Positions 57,085 to 64,000 of a DNA stretch of 64,000 nucleotides are shown in pieces. Every line of letters starts with the position of its first letter. Position 1 is the first letter of the stretch. The position numbers and the translations under genes were made by a program. The DNA is from Charina bottae (taxonomy: Eukaryota; Chordata; Lepidosauria; Squamata; Charinaidae), in the NCBI GenBank assembly GCA_023362775.1, contig JALMGJ010000012.1, positions 18,923,501 through 18,987,500 of the forward strand, written 5' to 3'. The notes beneath the pieces were generated by a model. It did no database searches. It had not been told where the DNA came from and was given only the letters and a program-made list of their open reading frames with translations.

Positions 57085-58715
57085 TAATTAATATTTCCTT
57101 GAGTGAGGGGGTGTTCCCAGCTGCCTTTAAGGAGGCACTGGTGCACCCGCTCCTCAAGAAACCATCCCTAGACCCCACCACCTTGGGCAATTTTCGCCCA
57201 GTCTCCCACCTTCCCTTTTTGGGAAAGGTGGTGGAGAAGGTGGTGGCGTTGCAACTCCAGAGGATCCTGGAGGAAACAGATTATCTGGACCCCTTTCAGT
57301 CAGGTTTCAGGCCGGGATATGGGACGGAGACTGCATTGGTCGCGCTTATGGATGATCTCTGGTGGGAGCGGGATGGAGGGTCCATCCTAGCTCTCTTAGA
57401 TTTCTCAGTGGCTTTCGATACCGTCGACCACGGTATACTTTTGGGGCGGCTCAGGGAGTTGGGGGTGGGTGGCGTGGTTTTACGCTGGTTCACCTCCTTC
57501 CTCCAGGGCTGTTCCCAGTCAGTGTTGATAGGGGAGGAGAGAGCTGACCCGCAACCCCTGACTTGTGGGGTGCCGCAGGGGTCGGTTCTCTCTCCTCTCC
57601 TGTTCAACATCTACATGAAACCGCTGGGCAAGATCATCTGTCACCACGGGATGAGGTATCACCAATATGCTGATGATACCCAGTTATACATCTCCATCCC
57701 GGGTGAAGTAAGTGATGCGGTCGATGCCTTATCTCAGTGCCTGGAGGCTGTGGGGGTCTGGATGGGGAACAACAGGCTTCAACTGAACCCTGGTAAGACG
57801 GAGTGGCTGTGGATCGATGGCCCCCCTGTATCCAGGAAGTTATCATCTTTGGTTCTGGATGGGGTTGCACTACCCCACTAGGACCCAGTGCGGAATCTGG
57901 GGGTCCTCCTGGACTCACGACTCCTGCTCGAATAGCAGGTGGCAGTCGTGGCCAGGAGGGTCTTTGCACAGCTTCAAGTTGTGCGCCAGCTATGCCCTTT
58001 CCTGGATCGGGATGCCCTCCGAACAGTCACTCACGCCCTTGTCATCTCCCATGTAGATTATTGTAACGCGCTCTACATGGGGCTACCCTTGAAGAGTATC
58101 CGGAAGCTTCAGCTGGTGCAAAATGCAGCAGCGCGGGCAGTTATGGGTGCTACGAGATCAGCACATGTGACACCTCTGCTGCGCAAGCTGCATTGGGTTC
58201 CAGTTTGCTTCCGGATCCAATTCAAGGTGTTGGTGATTACCTTTAAAGCCCTACATGGCATAGGGCCAGGGTATCTGAGGGACCATCTCATTCAGATAAC
58301 ATCGGCCCTCCCCACCCGTTCATGCAGAGAGGGCATGCTTCGGACCCCTTCAACAAGAGAATACCATCTAGCGGGGTCCAGGAGGCGTGCCTTCTCTGCG
58401 ATAGCGCCCGCTCTATGGAATATCTTGCCCCCGGAGGTGAGGCTGGCTTCCTCACTCCTGACCTTTCGGAAGGCTCTTAAGACCTGGCTCTGCCACCTGG
58501 CATGGGACGACGGAGGTAGTAGTGCCTCTTGGGGTTGGTTGGCCCCGTAGTATTGTGATCTACACTACGGCTTTTAACCATCTTGGATTGTATTTATTCT
58601 TGTATTTGTTGTTTTTTAGAAATTCTGTATAGATTTTAAATTTTTTATCTGTTGTAAACCGCCCAGAGTCCCCTGTTCGGGGAGATGGGCGGGGATAAAT
58701 TGAATAAATAAATAA
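57085..58715 (+). mobile_element. L2-type LINE, 3' half, relatively young
   Basis: Begins within the RT region (5'-truncated near 57085) and ends gttgtaaaccgcccagagtc … gataaattgaataaataaat. One long frame with two stops and no frameshift. No TSD found. The clade is judged L2/CR1-group from the RT motifs and 3' end. Confidence 0.9.
57099..58550 (+). pseudogene. L2-type reverse transcriptase, two in-frame stops
   Basis: RT motifs in order: [19 protein letters not shown] (~residue 28), [14 protein letters not shown] (~68), [16 protein letters not shown] (~97; first catalytic Asp), [20 protein letters not shown] (~157), [13 protein letters not shown] (~187; catalytic DD), [13 protein letters not shown] (~229). 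TAG at 57879-57881 and TAG at 57933-57935 interrupt the same frame. It then continues through LDYCNALYMGLPLKSI-like, ARAVMGATRSAHVTPLLRKL, FSAIAPALWNILPPEV and KALKTWLCHLAW to 58550. The apurinic endonuclease and N-terminal RT are absent. Only point nonsense changes separate it from an open frame. Confidence 0.9.
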
Positions 58716-58814
58716 ATAAAATAAATTTTTCAAATTTAAGGGCCTTTCCCCACTGCTGAGCTGAAGTTTCAGCCACTCATCCTTGAGTCAACAGAACCAG
58801 GAGTAGGATGTGAA

Positions 58815-59260
58815 GACAAATGCATTTTTAAGCTATATCGATAGAAGTAGAATTGCCAAGTCATTTGAAGTAGTAACTTTGTTTTACAAAACCCACCTTG
58901 GATACTGTGTCTGGTTCTGGGCACCACACTTTAAGAAGCATTCAGGCAAATTGGAAAAGATTCAGAGAAAGGCAATAAGAACAATCAGAGGAATAGAAAC
59001 GAAGTCCTACAAAGATAAAGTACATTTAGTCTTGAGAAAAGCTGACTGAGAGAAGATAGGGTAGCCCTCTTCAAATACCTGAAAGGATGTCACCTAGAAA
59101 AGATGTCAACTCTATTCTTTCTCATTCCATGATATAGGTTACAGAATAATGGATTTAATTTAAAGAAAGGCAGATTCCAATTGAATAATATTTAAAAAAG
59201 AGCTTTTCATAACTCTAAGAGCATTTTGACAGGAGAACAAATTACCCAGATAAATTGTGT
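58815..59260 (+). mobile_element. CR1 LINE 3' fragment
   Basis: ThrLeu-type frame reading YCVWFWAPHFKKHSGKLEKI and QRKAIRTIRGIE, as in the CR1 C-terminal region, then decays. The typical octamer end is not clear. Confidence 0.75.
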
Positions 59261-59369
59261 ATTCTTTATTGCTTAAGTGGTGCTATCTGTCTAGAACAGA
59301 GGTCGGCAAACCGCGGCTCGCGAGCCACATGCGGCTCTTTGGCCCCTTGAGTGTGGCTCTTGTGCGGGT

Positions 59370-59573
59370 TCTCTTGGGAACATCAAAGGTCTGCAGAAGG
59401 GCAGGGCGCTGCCCACAGGCGGTCTTGGTCTTCCCGTACCGGATCAGGTCCTGAAAGAGCCCGGCGAGGTTGAGCGAAAGCGCCATGGGTGGAGCTTTCA
59501 GTGGCGGCGCCCGCAGAGCCAGCAGCGCAGCGAAGAAACAAGCGGACAAAGCCAGCCGCACCTCGGCCAACAT
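59370..59573 (-). pseudogene. SRD5A3: SRD5A3-like exon 1 fragment inside a hAT
   Basis: Minus-strand ATG at 59573-59571 opens a 68-codon stop-free frame: a hydrophobic N-terminal membrane segment (LALSACFFAALLALRAPP), then LFQDLIRYGKTK and ending FDVPKR. The QDLIRYGKTK … FDVPKR pair is the signature I know from SRD5A3, the ER membrane reductase of the polyprenol-to-dolichol pathway. Similarity stops exactly after FDVPKR, consistent with an exon boundary, and element sequence follows. It is a captured fragment, not the gene. The frame is intact, suggesting recent capture. A second in-frame GTG lies 9 nt upstream of the ATG. Confidence 0.75.
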
Positions 59574-59745
59574 TTCCCACACTGCGCAGACGCCGAGCCC
59601 ACCAATCGTTCCCCTCCGCTCCCTGCTCGACTAAGTCAGAGCCATCTGGGAGAGGGTTCCACTCCGCCAGCCAATGGAAGGGCTGAGGAGGAGCTGTGGG
59701 GCCCATCAGGGCGGCAGAACTGTCCAATCCATTGAAAGCACGATG
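59574..59745 (-). promoter_or_regulatory. Captured CpG-rich promoter-like region
   Basis: Directly upstream of the SRD5A3-like ATG on the minus strand. CCAAT-type boxes (CCAAT on the plus strand) lie at 59602-59606, 59671-59675 and 59724-59728, with no TATA. GC and CpG content are far above the flanks. It looks like a TATA-less housekeeping promoter taken up with the exon; activity is inference. Confidence 0.5.
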
Positions 59746-59859
59746 GGCCCACCTCTAACTCGTCCTATCTCTGCTGGCATCACCTCGCGGAATTTTTGAG
59801 GACGATTTTGTCCAATCTAGTTATTACTTCCAGACCTGCTAATCTGAAGTGAACCCCTT

Positions 59860-60040
59860 GGGTCCCGCCTACAAACCCCGCCCCCTTCCGTGCAATTGGC
59901 TCCCGCCCGCAAACCCCACCCCCTTCCACGCAATTGGCTCCCGCCCGCAAACCCCACCCCCTTCCACGCTATTGGCTCCCGTCTGCAAACCCCACCCCCT
60001 TCCACGTGATTGGCTCCCACCCTCAAACCCCGCCTCCTGG
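59860..60040 (-). repeat. ~39-bp minisatellite with GC box and CCAAT box
   Basis: About four and a half units. Read on the minus strand each contains ggtggggtttgcgggcggga and gccaat. The same unit forms the interior of the hAT at 8709, although the two elements have different termini. Confidence 0.85.
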
Positions 60041-60119
60041 CCCTCGAGTGATATTATAAATTTTATAAATGTCAAAATGGCTCCTGGCATAAAAAAGTTT
60101 GCCGACCCCTGGTCTAGAA

Positions 60120-60407
60120 TGTTTTTATTTAGACTCCTGGGCTGAAAAAGGGGGTGGTTTCAAGGGCCTTAATAGCTGCCAGCTTGGCTTTTTGACCTAC
60201 CACTCCCATATCAAAAACTGGAAATGGAGGATCACCCCAGGTTTTCTGCTTAAAAATGTATTTCCCCTTCTCCCTGACAAAAAGTGGAGATAGGAAATGA
60301 TGCAAAATTGGTTGGTATCTTTGAAGGTACCTCACCAGCAAGAATTATAATGCTGTAAGAATGAAACTCGTAGTTTGCTCTTTGAGTGAGATGGATGGTG
60401 ACAAAAG

Positions 60408-60463
<56 letters not shown>

Positions 60464-61150
60464 TAAATAATTCAATCAGCCATGGAAATAGCAACCAACT
60501 GCCTGAAAAGGGCATTTCCTCCATCCCTGAGACTTTTTAAAATCTAGGCTTAATACCCTCTCAGATTGTCTTCCTTTTTTTAAAACTGTTATCTGATTCT
60601 AAGGAAATGAATGTTCTGAGCATGAACAGAATGCCTCTGGAAGAAAGTACTTTAAAAAAAGTGCAGAAAGCATATTTTAAAACTGCAGAGTACTTTCCTC
60701 AAGGTACCTATTTTTACTTTTTTTGTTTGGAAATGGGTTTCTTCACAGAATAAGTAATCATGAGTACCATGAAAATAAATTCACCCCACCTGCAACTGAT
60801 GATATTTTCTCCTGTTTGGGCTACCATTAGAGAAGAAAATATGGATTGGGCAAACACAATTCTAGGCAGGTGGTCATCCTAGTTAGAAGACGATAACCTT
60901 CTGAGCTAAGATTTAATTCACAATCATAAATATGTATTTATGAAGCAAGTACTTCTGAAGAAATTGAATTTCTTTCTGAACATAGGTTCACGGGGTTGCA
61001 CTGAAATAGTAATACATGGGAACTAGATTTATTTAGAAAGGCCACCAGGCCAAACTAGTTGTTGTTGTTGTTGGTATTATTATTATTAAAAACATTTCAG
61101 AGAATGAAGGGCTTATGTGGGGGAATGGTGGAGGGGAGGGACCTTAAGTC
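60120..61150. other. Low-copy DNA with (AT)n
   Basis: (AT)n at 60411-60459; (GTT)n/(ATT)n at ~61060-61087. No exon recognised. Confidence 0.5.
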
Positions 61151-61155
61151 TTTCT

Positions 61156-61482
61156 TGTCAGGGATCTACCCTGGAGTAAATTTGGCTAGATGAATATGGG
61201 GACGTAATAACACACAGCTGAGCTGTGGATGACTCATACCAATCGGACCATCCCTGTAAGGTGTGGCAGCAGAGCAACTCCCTTTACACTGCATATAAGC
61301 AGAAGCAACTTGGACTGTGGTGTGGGCTGATGGTTGGAGTTGTGAGTAGAGTGGTTACTAGTGTTTCTTCTGTGTATATAGTGTACAGTAAAGTGTGTAC
61401 AGTTTTGTTAAAAACTGTGGACTGTCTTTCTTGGCAACACTCATGGGGCGTGCAACTGCACAATATATGCTGCACCCTGACA
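61156..61482 (+). mobile_element. Solo LTR, family C
   Basis: 327 bp with 8-bp terminal inverted repeats TGTCAGGG … CCCTGACA and a 5-bp TSD tttct (61151-61155, 61483-61487). A TATA-like gcatataagc lies at 61291-61300. AATAAA is not clear; cagtaaagtg at ~61387 may serve. Such ends are usual for Ty3/gypsy-type LTRs. Confidence 0.8.
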
Positions 61483-61487
61483 TTTCT

Positions 61488-62026
61488 CTGCAGTTTTTTG
61501 CTTACATCTACCACCTGCTTTTCTCCATCCCTCATCCCCTCCTTCTGCTGCTTGAATCCACAATCTCACAGAAAAGATGCAATGAATGGGAAACACAGGT
61601 ACTGTATATCAGGTGAAACTGAATTTCATTCCTGTAGTGGAAAGGCTCTGAAGAAGGGTAAAGAAGTCATTTAATAATTCAGATGATGCTATTACTTAGC
61701 TGAGAATGATATTTATACTTCACTAAACTGTTTTCAAATCTTTGTGGTTTAGAATTAACTCCCAAACTCAATGTGTCAGCTTTTCTAATGGCTGCCTGAA
61801 ATTACAGCTGGTGCAATGTCACTTTTTCCCCTTACAGACACATCTGGGAGCAGCACATAATGTTGAAACATTCCAGAAATACCTTATTTTCCAGCACTTC
61901 TATTCATGCACAAGGAAGTGTGCTTTTTAAACAATAATAACAACTTTTCTGAAAAATGCTATTTCCATTCCATTCTTCATGGCTTCACATAAGTCTTTCA
62001 GATGTAAAGACAGGCTATCAAAGTTA
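61488..62026. other. No gene seen
   Basis: Low-copy DNA; nothing recognised. Confidence 0.45.
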
Positions 62027-62038
62027 AAAGATGCTTTA

Positions 62039-62370
62039 AAGGTAAAGGTTCCCCCCGCACATTTGTGCAGTCGTGTCCGACTCTAAGGGCCGGTGCTCAT
62101 CTCTGTTTGTTAGCCGAAGAGCCAGTGTTGTCCGAAGACGCTTCCACAGCCATGTGGCCGGCATGATGCGCATGGAACACTGTTACCTTTCCATGGAAGT
62201 GGTACCTATTAATCTACTTGCATTTGCATGCTTTCGAATTGCTAGGTTGGCAAGAGCTGGAGCTAGTGCGGGAGCTCACTCTGTCATGCGAAGCTAGGGA
62301 TTTGAACCTCCGAACTTGCGATCTTCCGATCGACAAGCCTGGCGTCTTACCCGCTGAACTACCATGCCCC
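62039..62370 (-). mobile_element. tRNA-derived SINE, BovB-type tail, full length
   Basis: Longer-head subfamily like 28893. 12-bp TSD aaagatgcttta (62027-62038, 62379-62390), with about 8 extra bases at the 5' (right) edge. B box mutated. Confidence 0.9.
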
Positions 62371-62390
62371 TTAAACATAAAGATGCTTTA

Positions 62391-63892
62391 TGTTTACTAA
62401 AAACATTGAAAACATTGTTCAGAAAAAAATAGTAGAGAGAAGTTTCATAAATGTGTTAAGCAGCCTAGGGCAAGGGGTGGATCATTGTGAAATATTGAAG
62501 ACCAACTATATTTTATGATATGGATTGTCCATCAAGGACAACAGATTCCCCACACCCAGAAAGTGTGATTTCATGGTTAATGTATACCAAAGCTTAATGA
62601 GAGGACCCGAACCAATAGGAAAGGAAACTTGCCCTTGATCTATTTCTTACAGTAGATAATTCACCCAATGAAGCTAAGTCAAACCTAGTCCTTTGTACGC
62701 CCATCAGTTTACTGTTCCAAATTTATTTACACCCTGGGAGAAGAGGAAATTTGCTAAGAAAATATTTCATTTGAGAAAACATGCATGTAAAGAACTAAAC
62801 ATTTCTTTCTTTGTTTCTCCTCTCCTACCAGATTGGTTTTTCCTACTTAAAAAGCTATGCCATGTTCCTTTTATAAGAATTTACATGAATATAGTCCTAA
62901 ACTAAGTTTTGCCTAAAGAACAAAGGCCAGCAATGGACAGCACACAATCTTTTATGAAAGTTAATTTCTTCTCCTTTGTAGTTTTAATATAGCATAAGAT
63001 AGCTGTTTGATAAAGAAAACCTAATTAATCATGATCATTTTATTTTGATTAAATCTGAACAACTGAATTTGAATAATTTAAGAAAGCATGGAAGCATTGC
63101 AACAGGCGTAGTCTCAGAAAAGCATTCCTACCTGTAGGAGACAGGTGGTTTCTTATAAAATAATGCTTATTGTCCACTTAAAACTTTTTTTAAAATACAA
63201 CCTGATTAACTGAGGAACTTTTTAAAACTCTCAAGTGTATTTACACCTATTCATGAAATCACACTGATTTGGAAGCCTAATTAAAAATAAGTATTACTTC
63301 ACTGTAGTTTTTAATTAGACATTAAAAATGGTCTTTCCCATTTTTTCCAGACTTCTTTTCAACTAGCCCTAAACAGACCACTTGTATAAGAAATAGAAAT
63401 TCTCAGGGGCTAGAATTCTGGGAATTCTTGGCTTCTGAACCTACATGTCAGTAGGAACATCTGGGGATCAACAAAGAAGAATTATTTTAGCAGCATGAAC
63501 TATACTCCTCTCCCCAATAGCTGTCAAACTTGATTAACCTAACGATGCATTTCATTTTTTGGCTTGAATTTCGTAAAAAGCTGCTATCTCAAATATTACA
63601 TGATTTTTTTTCCTTTTGTATTTTTTCCCCTTTACTTGATGACCCTGTTATCGAGGCAAAAGCCTTGAGTGAGAGGAGAGAATTCCCAAGGTCGGCTTCT
63701 TCAGACCCCAGCTCATGTCTGGATTTTCTCATTTCCTCTCCTGCCAAACAATCAGCCCCAAAGCGAGAAGCAGAAGGACTCCAGTCCAGCAGACAGGATC
63801 CAGCTGCTGTAAAGTTCTTGGAGAAACCAATCTTGGGGGGGGGGGAGGGTGCCATTTAGCTGAGGAAAAGGCAAAGCAGGAGAGCTATGGGG
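62391..63892. other. Low-copy DNA; exon-like patch near the end
   Basis: Mostly AT-rich. 63650-63840 is GC-richer with a stop-free plus-strand frame (AKALSERREFPRSASSDPSS … SPAKQSAPKREAEG) after a pyrimidine tract. Splice sites are weak, so no gene is called. Confidence 0.4.
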
Positions 63893-64000
63893 TGTTGGGA
63901 TTATCAGGAGTCAACTCAGCACTGTCTCACAAGCATAAGGGGGGGTCTTTTTTAGTAAACGTATCTCTATTGTGCTTGTGGGATGTTACCTGGGTCACCT
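63893..64000 (+). mobile_element. LTR, family A, cut by the window edge
   Basis: tgttgggattatcaggagtc, caactcagcactgtctcaca and gggatgttacctgggtcacc match the first ~120 bp of 41207-41667. Whether it is a solo LTR or the 5' LTR of a larger element lies outside the window. Confidence 0.8.

Larger units (their letters stand above)
59297..60111. mobile_element. hAT element carrying a captured host gene 5' end
   Basis: TIRs cagaggtcggcaaac / gtttgccgacccctg and a perfect 8-bp TSD gtctagaa (59289-59296, 60112-60119) define the 815-bp element. Left subterminal region (59297-~59368) is typical hAT-type cggctcgcgagccacatgcg. Inside lie an SRD5A3-like first exon and upstream CpG-rich DNA (~59370-59745), then a GC-box/CCAAT minisatellite (59860-60040). 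No transposase, so it depends on another hAT. Confidence 0.88.

Noticed and set aside
59383..59727. 114-codon minus-strand frame through the hAT
   Set aside because: Other-frame shadow of the SRD5A3-like exon and its CpG-rich upstream region.

Overview
The window reads as non-genic (intergenic or long-intron) DNA of a squamate reptile, most probably a snake. The diagnostic content is the repeat set. It holds RTE-BovB LINEs with their (GTT)n end, CR1 and L2-type LINEs, and tRNA-derived SINEs, one with a Sauria-type layout. It also holds Penelope-like elements (PLEs) encoding a GIY-YIG domain, many small hAT and TA-flanked DNA transposons, and long microsatellites. One LINE 3' end runs straight into an (AGAAT)n pentamer, the association reported for snake CR1/L3 'Snake1' LINEs. 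I name the organism group by inference only.

Layout. 1-11.3 kb: PLE copies 1 and 2, a BovB with target-site duplication (TSD), a Tigger-like element, L2 fragments hosting a hAT, and a LINE split by PLE copy 2. 11.6-23.5 kb: TA-flanked elements (one with a ~250-bp internal palindrome), two nested L2 copies, a hAT family carrying a ~60-bp minisatellite, and a SINE with an L2-type tail. 23.5-41.2 kb: mostly low-copy DNA with one convincing host exon on the minus strand (27723-27941), CR1, SINEs, a decayed RTE-like LINE and a 7-mer satellite. 41.2-51.1 kb: two solo LTRs, the best PLE (copy 3, inverted terminal arms, GIY-YIG ORF), a long L2, and PLE copy 4 beside a Sauria-type SINE. 51.1-64 kb: MITEs, BovB, a second PLE-like remnant, a young L2 with only two in-frame stops across its RT region, a hAT that has captured what looks like the promoter and first exon of SRD5A3, a third solo LTR, and the start of another LTR running off the right edge.

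How the parts relate. LINEs supply the machinery (BovB, L2, CR1) and SINEs carry matching tails. One SINE head occurs with two different LINE-type tails. PLE copies carry a hammerhead-ribozyme-like fold at conserved positions. TSDs of 8-13 bp (5 bp for LTRs, TA for Tigger-like elements) let the order of nested insertions be read directly. The strongest candidates for something new are the SRD5A3-capturing hAT with its GC-box/CCAAT minisatellite, and the five PLE hammerhead-like motifs. No complete host gene, RNA gene or CRISPR array is visible.
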